Source: Homarus americanus | Taxonomy: Eukaryota > Arthropoda > Malacostraca > Decapoda > Nephropidae | NCBI RefSeq assembly: GCF_018991925.1 | Contig: NW_024727857.1 | Span: forward strand, 427,501 to 491,500 | Direction of reading: 5' to 3' | Length of the DNA: 64,000 nt | Shown here: positions 1 to 11,217 of the stretch, one piece after another | Position numbering within the stretch: position 1 is the first letter of the stretch | Layout of the letters: each line of letters starts with the position of its first letter | The notes under the pieces: generated by a model | Told to the model about the DNA's origin: nothing | Database searches by the model: none | Seen by the model: the letters and a program-made list of their open reading frames with translations, nothing else | Program-made: the position numbers and the translations under genes

Positions 1-109
1 CCAAATAAGAACAGCGTTAGATAAATCATGTATAAGGATCAGTCAGATTAAAAAAAATAAAAATCTGAGTTTTCTTGTCATGTCAGATTTGGAACGATTA
101 ATCCGGCGT

Positions 110-300
110 GTTGCTGTATCGTAAAGATCTTAATCCCTTGAATACGATGTTAATCCTGTGAGTACAATGAATTAGCTCCGCGAGTAAGACACTTTAACAA
201 GTTGAGTAGCATTGACAATTACCCTGAGTACGATAAGCAATTCTCCTGAGAGCGATGACACTGTACTCAGAAAAGTTTGAAAGGGTCGTGTCTAAGGAGT
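110..300. repeat. Decayed tandem motif, TTGAGTACGATG-like
   Basis: A short motif resembling CCTTGAGTACGATGTTAAT recurs about six times at irregular spacing of roughly 25-40 bases, with many substitutions. It looks like an old minisatellite. No coding or RNA signal was seen. Confidence 0.5.
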
Positions 301-539
301 GAAACATAATGAATGGAAAAGTCGGTGTGTGTGGGAGTGCGTGTGTGTTCTTCAATACACCAGCAGAGAGAGGAAGTGTAAAAGAGTGTATCCTCTGTTA
401 GAATAAAAAAACACAAGGAAGACTAAACCTCACAGAAAATGGTGAATAAGATGACTATTTGACTTGATAAAACTGAAGGAAGAAGTCTAAGAGGTGTATT
501 CAGTTTATGCGACCAAGAGGAGGAGGAGAGGATGTAAGA

Positions 540-815
540 GTGTAATTCCACAAGGTTACTGACACCCTTGTATAAACAGGTGGAAGAATGAGGGGAGGAA
601 AGTGAGGACCTTGTATACACAGGTGGGAGTGAGAGAGAGTCACCGTGAGAGCCTTTGGGTATACAGAATATGGTTGAAGCGAGAGAAGTGAGAAGCTTGG
701 GTACACAGAAGATGGTAAAGGAGAATGAGAGCCTTGGATACACAGGTAGATTTAGTCCGGAATATATATACAAGGTCATTAACATTTTCGGATACACAGA
801 AGGAGTGAGAGTGTT
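540..815 (+). repeat. Degenerate ~50-60 bp repeat with GGGTATACAGAA core
   Basis: The phrase GAGAGCCTTGGGTATACAGA, with variants TACACAGG and TACACAGAAG, recurs about five times, each followed by a purine-rich stretch. A detached copy with the same order (CCTGAATACACAGAAGGTG) lies at about 2049-2070. Frames open across this stretch on either strand are best explained by the repeat and are not called as genes. Confidence 0.6.
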
Positions 816-1199
816 GGATCAAATCGAGGAGGAATCCCTGTTTGCAGAGGTCATATATTTTCAGCGGTTCCATAGTTCGCATCAGTGCTCTCTCTCTCAT
901 GTTGATTGTGAATTTGGGGAGATCAACACGTGGGCGAGGCAATGTAAAATGTGAAGAAATAAAGCTGAAGCACATAAAGATATTGAAGTGTTCATGGCCG
1001 GAGCAGGTCCAGCCCACCCGCCTGCCATGGTTTGCTTGTTTATATCCAGTTAACAACGCTTCAACCATCTACCATCAACTTGCCACTCCAGACCCCGCTA
1101 AGAAGAGACCTTTTTCACACCTATCCTCGCAGGCTGAGTCACACACATTCCTAAAGAAAAAAATATCTATATGACTTGGTACTTCTCACCTATACTGTA

Positions 1200-1800
1200 G
1201 TTCTATTCCATATTTCCAATCACCGGAGGAACTGCTGGGACAACTTCACCAAGGGTATAAAATAGTACCAACAATCCTTCCTGTGTGTAACTTTTTGTCT
1301 TCCTTCCTCGTGTGTGACTCCCGAGTGTCGTGACAGAAAACATCTTCACACAACTCTTGTTCAAGAAAGCCTGACTCCCAGGGTTACCGTAATAATTCCC
1401 CAAATCGTGTACTGTGTATCTGGGCACTACGCACACAGGAGGCCTCTGCTTGCTCCTGGCAGAAAGGTTGACTGCCCTAATGTTCGCACCTGTGATTGCG
1501 CCTTTCCGGATCAGAACTCATATTAATAGCTGGTCAGCGACGGGTAATTCTCTCCAGGTGACGCTACTGCACAGACGCGACGTGTGGGCACTAGAGTTAG
1601 ACCAGACTACGGAAGTGGACCTGATACATCTGTCTCCACTTAGAGGACAGCTGAATTTGAAAGCCCACTACACAGGACCACAGAACCCAACAGCTGGTAT
1701 CTGGTCAGAATATCCCTCTACCAGCGCTCCCTCCTTTTCAGCACGACCAGGACCTGGGACGGATTTTCTCAGGAATTCTAAATAAACAAAATGAACACCG
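1200..1800 (+). other. Unassigned low-repeat segment with TATA-like and AATAAA motifs
   Basis: This is one of the few repeat-poor stretches with moderate GC. It carries GGGTATAAAATAG near 1253-1265 and AATAAA near 1783. A frame from 1414 to 1785 stays open for 123 codons but begins at GTG, not ATG, and its product resembles nothing I recognise. It could be an old mobile-element terminal region, an untranslated exon or unique intergenic DNA. The sequence alone does not decide. Confidence 0.25.
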
Positions 1801-2218
1801 CCGAACACACAAAGCACTTGGCCAACTGCTGACTCAAAACGAACCCTGAAATGACTGTTATATTAATAAACATATTATCCTTATGATGTAGTAGCTAAAT
1901 ACATAGTTGAACTTTAAACTGAGTTTATCAAGCTTAACTCTCAGCTGATAAACGCTAGCGCCAGTTCACAACCAATGTAGAGCTAAGTACTGTAAGAAAG
2001 CGAGAATTAAATACACAGCCTACAGGTTAGAAGAGAGAGCCAGAAGGGCCCTGAATACACAGAAGGTGAAAGTGAAGGAGGGTATCAGCGGGTGTAGTGA
2101 AGGGTGTACCAGCTGCATCCACCAATTACACGGGGACTCATCCCAGCGTCCGGGAAATTGGCTATTAGAGAGACGCTTACGGAGGCGCTCCACGACCCCC
2201 CCTGCTAGGCTGATAGTG

Positions 2219-2262
2219 CTCTCTCTCTCTCTCTCGTACACACATTCAAATACTGTCCCAGG

Positions 2263-2308
<46 letters not shown>
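2219..2308. repeat. (CT)n microsatellites, two tracts
   Basis: A 17-base CT run at 2219-2235 and a longer one at 2265-2308 are separated by 29 bases of unique sequence. Pyrimidine-rich CTCCTCC sequence continues to about 2410. Long Ser/Leu or Arg/Glu frames here are repeat translations. Confidence 0.97.
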
Positions 2309-2314
<6 letters not shown>

Positions 2315-2410
2315 TTCACACCTCTTCCTTCTCCTCCCACCTCCTCCTCTTCTCTTCCCACCTCCTCCTCCCACCTCCCCCTCTTCCTCCTCCCCCTCTT
2401 CCTCCTCCCA

Positions 2411-3104
2411 CCATCACCCTGTTCAGCTCTTCACACGTCTATCGATTTTTGTTTCACCCCGTCAATGTTACGGTGTCAGCGGGGAAGAATACATATATCT
2501 TTTTTTTTTTGTAGGAACACGAATTTTTGTAACACGTATTAGTCTCTCGTTGGAGCGGATCCCCCTCTTTCGATTTCCACCCAAATATTGCGTTGTAGCC
2601 AATCACACAATAGGTTGGAGTTTGTTGTTTTTGTGGGTTATGGCTTTTTTGTTGTTATAAAGATGGTAGGAGAATTATGTCTTTTAAAGTTGTATTGAGT
2701 TATAAAATGGATAAAATAATTTGTTATCCGTTGTTGTTTTAGTTACTTGGTTTATAGAGGAGAAGTAATGTTGTGTCTTGGTGGTACTGTTTGATCATAG
2801 CTTTTCGTGTTACAGAATTGAGATAAATTTAATTATTTATTCATAGTTCTGTTAGGTTTTTATTTGACGTGTTTCAGTAGTTGTGAATATATCTTATCTT
2901 CTTACCACTAATAATACAACAGATTACAACTCAATATAACCTGGAATTCTAAATATTTCAGTGTTGTAGAAACGAGAAAAAATACCCATTATATTCGTGT
3001 TTATTTTCATCACTTTGTTTACAGATATTGAATAAAATATATAATAAACTCATTACTGTGTTATAGCCTTCGACCACATGTTTGTTAAGTTTCTGTCAAC
3101 GTTA
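2411..3104. other. AT-rich stretch, nothing specific seen
   Basis: The region is T- and A-rich with frequent stops in all frames and short TGTTGTTTT runs. I saw no splice pair, RNA gene or repeat unit. Confidence 0.6.
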
Positions 3105-3264
3105 GATTTAAGTCGGTGTAAGTCATAGTTACGAGGGCATGTTGCTTGTTGAGTGTGCGTGTTGACTTTGTATCTGAACTGCTGTATGCCATAAGTGAGA
3201 GGAGATTACTTGTCACAACGTCTGTTTACACAAGTTTGGGCTGTTGTAAGTTATAGTAAGGAGG

Positions 3265-3295
<31 letters not shown>

Positions 3296-3560
3296 TTGAC
3301 AATAGTTATCCCGATGAAAGTCATATTTGGGAAGGCATATTTTTGTAAGGTAAATGATGACAATAGTTAAGTGACCTCATAACTCGTATTAAGGAAGGAC
3401 AATATTTGTTATGTGTTGAGAACAATTATGCGTTGTTGTATATCATAGTTAGGAAGGGATATATTTACCAGGTATTTGTTGATAATGAGTTTAAACACCT
3501 GGAACCATAAAAACACAGAACATGTATTTGCTGAGAGTCATCTGAAACTGACCTTTGATA
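3105..3560 (+). repeat. Cryptic ~75-90 bp tandem repeat with embedded (GT)n
   Basis: A unit of the form TGTAAGTCATAGTTAGGA, then GGGCATATTTGTTA-like sequence, then GTGTTGACAATAGTTA recurs about six times with heavy divergence. The (GT)n tract at 3265-3291 sits at the same place in the unit where the other copies have GTGTGTGTTG, so it appears to have grown inside one unit. Confidence 0.6.
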
Positions 3561-5235
3561 TACGTCATAGGTGAGAGGCAGTACTGAGCCAGGCACTCAC
3601 ACACCACACCTACACAAAGCCCGGAGCTATATCACCAATTTCTGGCACCTGACTCACGGGTAGGATTAATTAACTCGGGACGTCCAACCTTCCCTCGCAG
3701 GCCACCACCTCCATCACACACTTCCCATTCTCAGAGGTGCGTTCAGTAATCATTTTTGGCTGTTTATTCGTCCCGGTGCTCAGCTGGTGGGGTATTTTCA
3801 GCAGTAAAGATTCTGTTTTTTTCATCTACGTCTTAACACACTCATTAACAAGCTCTTGCTCATGTTTGTTGTCCCTCTCTGCCGGGGATACAAGATCTTA
3901 TTACTGTTTATTCTTAGGGTAATTTTGATGATACTTTAGCATAAGTTATATTTGTATTGTAGCTTATATTATCCTGTTAGATAACGGTTTCACAGCTCCA
4001 GGGGATGAGGGGGGGTGGGGTGTAATATATGAAGCCCTGACAATCTAAATTCTTCTTGGGTTTTTCATAGGTTTGTAAATAAAATTAATTCACCTTTATG
4101 TAGTACAGTCTTCATGCAACTTTGACCCCATCGCTGGTCGCCATCTTTATATCACAGTCAAAATGAAGCAGTTATTTTTTCTTTACAATCCTCTCACATC
4201 TGCAGTTAGAAAAAAAAAGACTTAACATACAAATCCTTGAAAATCCAGATCGTGAACAGAAGTTATTACTCTCAGGCGTCGTGTGAGGCACCACCCGGCC
4301 ACTCTCAGATGGTGATTGTGTGTGTGTAATGAGGTGTAGCGGGGACGGACCTCCCCCTGGCGTCCTGTAAAGCTGAGTAGCTCTCACAGGAAAGAATGAA
4401 AATCGTCTCTTTCCTCCTCTTAGTGAGCGAACATAACTGCTGCTGATCTTGCTGTTATTCCCCGTCGCCCCCTACGTGGGATATGTAAATAGTGTATGAT
4501 TGTCTGTATGCCTTTGTCTGTCCAAGCTTATCGTGGCCGCAGTAGCTCAGGCAGTGATGGATAACGATGAATCTTGGTTGGTGGCTGTGGACACGACCCC
4601 TAACCATTATCTTAAGGGGGTTTACATTGCTTCTATTTCATGCAAGACTTCTATATAGTAACTATAATGATGATACTACTATTACTACTACTACTACGAC
4701 TACTACTAGAACAATGAGTAAACGTAACTGGTAATGATTTAAAACTTAGGCTGAGAAAGACAACAGACACGGGAGAATGACGAGAGTTATTGTGTTAAAG
4801 CTGCCTAGCCTAGTCACACTTGGCAGATTATCCGTCCTGAAGATAAAAGTCGGAGTTAAGCCAAGTGTCCGAGAGTAGTGTGAGTGACGGCCAGAAATAC
4901 CTGATGTCTTTAACAGATATACACATATTCAGAACGTGATGTAAATTTACGTAATAATCCATCTTCATTAACACGTTACGTCCTCCAACATAGTAATTAT
5001 AACTTTAATTTATCGGCATTATAAGCGGAATAAAGTTTCTAATACACACAACGTTATTTTTTATTACAAACACATCATACTAGTTACGTCTTCGGAAACC
5101 ATATCGTAATTATCCATCGATAGATATTATACATTAGGGGATACGTCCCTTGAATAAAAACTTCCGCAATACGTATATGTATAAAAGCTGAAAAAATATC
5201 TATTCAACATTACCATTACAAATTGGTCACAGGTA
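3561..5235. other. Mostly unique AT-rich DNA
   Basis: The region holds a short (TAC)n run at about 4675-4708 and scattered homopolymers. The open frame at about 3737-3922 starts at GTG and has no supporting signals. Tandem acceptor-like sequences near 3702 and 3735 lack a paired donor. Nothing is called. Confidence 0.6.
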
Positions 5236-5382
5236 CAGTCTCGTTTAAGATTCTTCAAACACTGCTCGAGACAGCTGGCAACTCAAGGCCGTTTGTTTAC
5301 TATAGTACGTAGTAAAAATTATGAATGACTGTAAAAGGTTATCGGTGATTGGTTACTTCGAAGAATCTTCAACGAGACTGTA
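5234..5382. mobile_element. Tc1/mariner-type MITE with 21-bp terminal inverted repeats
   Basis: The element runs from 5236 to 5380 (145 bp). Its left end (5236-5256) starts CAGTCTCGTT and ends AAGATTCTTC. The right end (5360-5380) is its reverse complement with one mismatch in 21 (T or G at position 11). A TA dinucleotide flanks each side (5234-5235 and 5381-5382), the target duplication expected of the Tc1/mariner superfamily, and CAGT is a common end for that group. The inverted match stops sharply outside the TA. The interior is about 100 bp, AT-rich and without coding potential, so this is a non-autonomous element. A transposase carrying these ends is not visible in the window. The only transposase fossil here (near 59 kb) cannot be linked to it because its ends are not recognisable. 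Confidence 0.85.
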
Positions 5383-5961
5383 CATGGGACAGTAATTCCC
5401 ACATAGTGACAGTATCAAAAAGTTCGATATGAAGTTGGAAGTTATTAAAAACATCTTAACAAACTACGATAGAATCCTGGGTCGTCTGTCTCTTGAGCAT
5501 TTAACTAAAAAGAAAAAAAAAACATTCCCCCAAGCCCATAACTACACACATATAACCATAAGGGGTAACTTATCAAAATGAGAGACTCGTTCCCAAAAGC
5601 TGTTTTCGATGGGGAACTCTAATAACTTATCGGAAAATCCACGCAACAAAATTACCTTAAAAAGGTTTTTTTTCTTTAACCAATCTGGAAAATTTACCTC
5701 AGGTTTGGGCAGACCTTAAACCAAAAGCTAAATTATAATAATATGTTATAGTTTATTTATTTAAGAAAATTTAATAATGAAAATTTAACACATACACATA
5801 TATACTGTATATACACACACGTATACAGTAACCCTTGGCGATACATAAATTAAAGACGTCATAGGACTTCAAATTAATTGGCGACTAATTGGCGATATTT
5901 TTTAGCGATGTAGACCCTTCATAGCATTTTGCACTAGATGGCGACACTTGCTGACTTACAC

Positions 5962-5963
<2 letters not shown>
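5383..5963. other. AT-rich unique DNA
   Basis: No genes were seen. A small perfect inverted repeat (TACTGTATA, then TATACAGTA, about 10 bases apart) occurs near 5803-5830 and could be a minor hairpin. Confidence 0.55.

Positions 5964-6001
<38 letters not shown>
5964..6001. repeat. (GA)n microsatellite
   Basis: A perfect GA run of about 19 units. Confidence 0.98.
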
Positions 6002-6005
<4 letters not shown>

Positions 6006-6119
6006 TTATCTCTCTTCTTTCAAGATAATGACACTTTCTATTCAAGTGTGTGCGCTTGAGGAGATTCTTCTTAGCGTCGTCGTTAGCTCTAAAGATGCCG
6101 AGGCTGATGCACTGACTTA

Positions 6120-6275
6120 CTGACACTAACCGGCTGACTGAGTAGGTGCATGATTATCTGACTGACTGGTTGCATGGCTAACTGATTGACTGGCTAAGAA
6201 ACTAACTGACTGTATGGATGACGGACTAACTACTCCGCTGAAATTGACTGACTTGACTGACTGATTCATCTCTAA
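6120..6275. repeat. Degenerate (ACTG)n field
   Basis: The tetranucleotide ACTG/GACT recurs with many interruptions (CTGACTGACTGG-like), as in an aged tetranucleotide microsatellite. Confidence 0.7.
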
Positions 6276-8077
6276 ATAAACTGTTTCATTATCAGTGTTA
6301 GTCTCCAAACCCTAACATGCACCAAGCGGGATTTAACCTCTGACACCCTGAAAGAAGGACAACATTATCCTCAATAGCCTTATATAAGACTTAGAGAAAG
6401 CCATGAATTAACCACTATGACCTGCGACGATAACACAAGGTAGACTCTTGACCTGGTTAAATTAAGGGCGTGTCAAGATAATGGGACGCCATTGTGGGTG
6501 GTGACTGACAGCAGGTGTTTAATATAGTCGGTAATGACGTCCAGGTAAAGTGGCGTCGTGATTAATGGCCTTCACCTGGCAGATGATCATTATTGGTCTG
6601 ACAACAGTGTGTTCCTCACCGGGGGTTCCTCATCATCAGGTGCTCCATTAATATCTTATGGTGTGACTGGGCAGGTGTAGAGGGTGGAGGTACAGGTGTG
6701 TTATATTTAGTATCCAGAGATTAAATATTTATTTATGTACTAAGGAGAGAGAGAGAGAGTGTGTGTGTGTGGGGGGAGGTGTAAGTATAATTCTGAGATT
6801 AAATAACAAAGAAGAAACTGTATGTATGTATGTATGTATGTATGGGTTGTGTATATGTGGATATTTTAGCTATCCTATTTTCCTCTGTATAAGTTAAAAC
6901 CAAACAGTCGAGGATTTTTTTTTTTTGTCATCCCGAGTCCCTCCGCGTTTCTCAACTGTCCATCGAATTTCCATCTAAAGATACACAAGTCTACCTGCTT
7001 TATCCCGTAGGACAACTTGTATCAACAAATATTCAATCCTATAGTAAGTATCTATTATCCTGAAAATCTCTCACACTTTCCATTTCCATCACAAATTTCC
7101 CTCAATTCCTGCGCTTAGGTTCAAACAAATCCCCACCATTTCCGCGCCCGCCACCGTCAACTCAATCACATCACCATTCATGGAAGCTGTCGTAAATAAA
7201 CAAGATCACCGTCACAGTGAATCACGCGATTTTCGTCTGAGACACGAGGCGTCATCTCTGGTATATCCCACGGCAGAACTCCCATCCTTGCTGATAGCGT
7301 TATTTCCTTCACCTCGGCTTCACCAACTTCCCTATATCGTATTTCCTTTAGGTATCTAGGCAAGACGAACTCATCAACAGGTTTGGTAGAGACTCAGTGC
7401 ACTTTCGCTCACATTTGTTTGAGGTTTGTGTTGTTTTGTGTCGTTAGTGGGTGTTAAATATATCACGTTCGTTCTTACCTCTAGAAATAATAGCGTCATT
7501 TTGTTTACTAATTGATGTCAAGAGAGCTCATCTAGGTAAATTTGTGTCTCTGCTTAATTTTGATATTATTTTGTACTTCAGCAACAAATTAGCCGGTTTA
7601 ATACTTTCTTACGTCACCATATACAAGGAAAACTTTCACCTACGAACCTTTACGAATCTATAACCTTATAACTTTGGAGAATTTCTTTATGTTTGGGTTA
7701 AGGGCTCGTAGAATCCTGGTAGAAGGTCAAGTAAGGTCATCTCATACCCTCAGCATCACCGTTTACATTCCACCAACAAAAGTTTCCCCATCCTCATCCT
7801 GCTGACGTAACCACTTTCTCTCAAGATAACTTCGGCATTTTTTTTTTCATGGGTGAATGGTTAAAAAGAATCCTATTGGGGCATAATTTCATTGGATTCC
7901 AGTTCTAACAGACCCCGATTATAATGGTTAGGTTAGTCTGGGTTTTCTTTAGTACTGGGAGACGTATCTATGTTGTCGATCAGGGGAACTCTCTGTAGAC
8001 CTTGGGAGTTACATATTCTAAAATCCATCAATATAGTTAGACCATCTTGTTGTTCTCGGTTAGATAGTGCTCTCTCT

Positions 8078-8081
<4 letters not shown>
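6276..8081. other. Unique AT-rich DNA with a short (TATG)n tract
   Basis: A (TATG)6 tract lies at 6820-6844 and a short GA/GT run near 6746-6770. I found no gene with an ATG start, splice-site pair or recognisable product. Confidence 0.6.
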
Positions 8082-8120
<39 letters not shown>

Positions 8121-8152
8121 ACACACACACACACACACACTCACACACACAC
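8082..8152. repeat. (CA)n microsatellite
   Basis: About 35 CA units with two single-base interruptions. Confidence 0.98.
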
Positions 8153-8508
8153 GGATTACCCCCCAGCCCTCTTCCCCGTTAAAAATATTAGAACGACCCA
8201 GAGGTATAATACTGCCTCTGAACTTTCTTTACGGCGTGTACAACTTGAGAATATGACCAAATGTGTACGATTATGTAAATGTATGTGGTTGTCCTAGTTC
8301 ATTCCGTTTTGTATTTCCACACTTGTGTTAAATCGTCACCCTCTTCCATGATTTGCTCCCTTCCATTGAGGTTTCTCTCCCCTTTATGCCATCCCACACA
8401 AAAGTAGAAGGGGAGTAAAGCTAATACATAGATATTTTCATCTCTTCCCTGCCTCTTGCACCTCTCTAGCACGAGTCATTTTGTGTCATCTTCTTACGTT
8501 CTACAATG

Positions 8509-8534
8509 CTCTCTCTCTCTCTCTCTCTCTCTCT
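8509..8534. repeat. (CT)n microsatellite
   Basis: A perfect run of about 13 CT units. Confidence 0.97.
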
Positions 8535-8697
8535 TACTTACTTAGAGGTCTCTGAGCCCCTTGATCCACTCCACATAAGAGGTAGAGACGATTAAAAACA
8601 TTGTAGGGAGATAAGATACCATACAGTCACCCTGTTTCCTCTATGCAAATTAGGGTATAGGGACAAATAGGTAAGGGTGTTTAGGCTTATTATTCTG

Positions 8698-8807
8698 ACC
8701 TAACCTAACCTAACCTAACCCCCTCCTCGCCTTTCTTTCTGTTCCATGTACCCTCCACCACACCCACCACACCCTCCACACACTCACCACACCCTCCACC
8801 ACATCCC
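8698..8807 (-). repeat. Interstitial telomere-type CCTAA tract plus CCACACCCTCCA repeat
   Basis: CCTAA is repeated about five times at 8698-8722, the C-strand form of the arthropod telomere repeat TTAGG. A CCACACCCTCCA-type short tandem repeat follows at about 8751-8807. Confidence 0.85.
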
Positions 8808-8934
8808 TTACTCCCTCCGGCATCTTAGCCAATCAAGAAACGAAGAAATACCATAAAATATAGAAGTTAAATTGGCAATTACTTCGTGTTTCCGTGTTAT
8901 TTATTTTTATTTATTCTTTTATCTCTTATGTCTA

Positions 8935-9038
8935 TGTCTGTCTGTCTGTTTTCTGTCTGTCTGTTTTGTCTGTGTCTGGTCTGTCTTTCTGTTTGTCTGT
9001 CTGTCTCTGTCTGTCTCTGTCTCTCTGTCTGTTTGTCT
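8935..9038. repeat. (TCTG)n microsatellite, imperfect
   Basis: TCTG/TGTC tetranucleotides dominate for about 100 bases with TTT and CTC interruptions. The hydrophobic-looking Leu/Val/Ser frames here are repeat translations, not membrane proteins. Confidence 0.95.
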
Positions 9039-9155
9039 TTATCTTCTTTCACTTTGTACACTCTTATCCATATAACATGTGACCTTTTAGTGAAGAACAG
9101 ATGGAGGTCACTGTAGGTCATGGATAATGGGTAAACAGGTCATAGTGTCACCTGT

Positions 9156-9202
9156 TGTATGTATGTATGTATGTATGTATGTATGTATGTATGTATGTAT
9201 GT
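9156..9202. repeat. (GTAT)n microsatellite
   Basis: A near-perfect tetranucleotide array of 11 to 12 units. Confidence 0.98.
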
Positions 9203-9378
9203 GTCAGAAAGAGTGTGAGTGTACGTCATTGCCACCTCTAGTACTCGACAGTATCTCCCCTCACATCTTGTCCAGTAACGAACGCTACTGATAAAATACA
9301 CGGACGGACAGTAATGGATAACGTAGATCAAAGTCCCTGCTGGTGAGCTCTGGTAAAGTTTTGCTACAACAGTGAGAA

Positions 9379-9610
9379 GCAGAGGGAGGGACGTGAGTGG
9401 GATGGGGTAGGGGTGGAGGGGGTGGGGGTGGGTCGAGGAGGGTGAGGTGGGGGTGGGGTGGGTCGGGGTGGATTGATTGTGTGAGTTGGGGTGAGAGGGT
9501 GGATGGTGTGGGGTGAGAGGGGTGGATGGTAGGTGTGTTAGATGTGGATGGTGTGTGGATAGGGGTGGGAGGGGTGGATGGTGTGGAATGGTTGACGGTG
9601 TTGGGAGTGT
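9379..9610 (+). repeat. G-rich GGTGGATGGTGTGGGG minisatellite
   Basis: Irregular GGTGGATGGTGTGGGG and GGGGTGGGT units give strong strand asymmetry (almost no C on this strand). Several runs of four or more G could form quadruplexes. Confidence 0.85.
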
Positions 9611-10771
9611 TGTTATCCTGTCAGCTGTTCCCATTGTCTGCATATCAAAGACCAATCTTCAACCGACACACCTGAATTTGGAAATAAAAGTCATATTAGC
9701 GAGAACAAAAAAAAACCTGCAGGTGAATTTACGTATATAAAACTACAGCCATAAATTGTATGAAATATGTAATCACAGAGACTGAGAGCCACAAGGAGTA
9801 ATTCACAGCTAGTAAAATTATTCCCTAATTTGCATATCACTAAGGTATATATTTTGGGGCTTCAACGTACATAAAGACACGACTACCAGCAGTAAAAATG
9901 ATGTTATATAGAACTTGAAAAATATAAAGAATAATTCGTAGATGATAAGAATATAATTTGATGTTCTATAATATGAGGCCAGAATTAATTGAATGAAAAT
10001 ATCAATTAAAAGTGACTCTTACAAAGGATATTTTACATGGCAACTTGATGAAATAAATAACGAGTAAAATAATAATATTTTAATATATGGAAATTCACTG
10101 TCAAACTTAGTCCCATCAGAGTATCAATTTATATGTAATAATTTTAAAATCCAAAAATATAAGAACTTCATAATAAAATTTGACAGATGACAAAATTATC
10201 AAGTGAAAAAAAAAATTGAAAGATCGAATAAAACTTGAAACCAACATAAAGTGATTGATACCTCGTGATGTTTAGACCTGGGTTTTTACAATAACTACCG
10301 AGAATTTTTACCTTCCAAGTATTTATCATCATTACATAACACTTACACAAATAATACCAAGAAACACTACCGAGAGATACAATTTGACACACGTTATACA
10401 CCCTTGCTACAGTTTATTTGACCACAGTATTAAAAAAAATATATTCTTGAGTGTCGTTGTGCTACACTGACACAAAGTTCGTGAAATATTACCTTGAACT
10501 TTGTGATGAAAATTTTTAGTTTTGCCGCGGTGGTGAGAGGGTGAAAAGTTAATTCGAGTGTATTATCAATGTGTACCAATTTCATGTGGTCGAAATATAG
10601 AAAATCAATTCATGTCCCTATTCATGTATTTGCCTTTGAATAGTAGTTGTTGTTTTTTTTGTGACTATTTATATTCTAGTTTGATTTGTTGAACATATCG
10701 TGTGATTTAGTTGGAAAAAATCCATATTACATGAAGATTAGGCACCCCAGTCACTTTCACCTGATTAAATA
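9611..10771. other. Very AT-rich DNA, no gene seen
   Basis: There are stops in every frame, many A/T homopolymers and no clear repeat unit. The frame at 10168-10401 on the minus strand has no recognisable product. Confidence 0.65.
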
Positions 10772-10850
10772 CCCTAACCTAACCTAACTTAATCTAACAT
10801 AACTTAACCTAACCTAAATTAGTCAAACCTCACCTAATCCCACCTCAGGT
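10772..10850 (-). repeat. Degenerate CCTAA (telomere-type) tract
   Basis: ACCTAACCTAACTTAATCTA-type pentamers occur with substitutions. This is an older copy of the telomere-type tract seen elsewhere in the window. Confidence 0.8.
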
Positions 10851-10900
10851 TAGGTATTTAATAGGGATGAAGAATGGGTAAATGGGACACATCCACCCTT

Positions 10901-10966
10901 GTCTCTCTTATTCTCCCCGTCTCCTACTCTCCCCGTCTCCTACTCTCCCCGTCTCCTTCTCTCCCC
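10901..10966. repeat. 16-bp minisatellite TACTCTCCCCGTCTCC
   Basis: About four tandem copies, nearly identical. Confidence 0.92.
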
Positions 10967-11056
10967 AATTCGCCTCTTAATCTCCCCTGCACTTCCCCCT
11001 TTTCCCCGGTAAGATGTTTTTAGCTTCGATTAATGACACAGCGTTTAGTACATAAG

Positions 11057-11059
<3 letters not shown>

Positions 11060-11094
<35 letters not shown>

Positions 11095-11147
11095 GACAGA
11101 TAAAGACATTGGAGGAGATTGAAAGAAAATAGTATAAAAGGGAAAAG

Positions 11148-11215
<68 letters not shown>
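11060..11215. repeat. Two (GA)n microsatellites
   Basis: GA runs lie at 11060-11091 and 11153-11215, with about 60 bases of A/G-rich sequence between them. Confidence 0.98.

Positions 11216-11217
<2 letters not shown>

Noticed and set aside
1414..1785. 123-codon frame in low-repeat DNA
   Set aside because: GTG start and no recognisable domains. The nearby TATA and AATAAA motifs are too common in AT-rich DNA to support it.
4531..4610. tRNA-like A box (AGTAGCTCAGGCAGTG)
   Set aside because: No B box at the expected distance and no acceptor stem.
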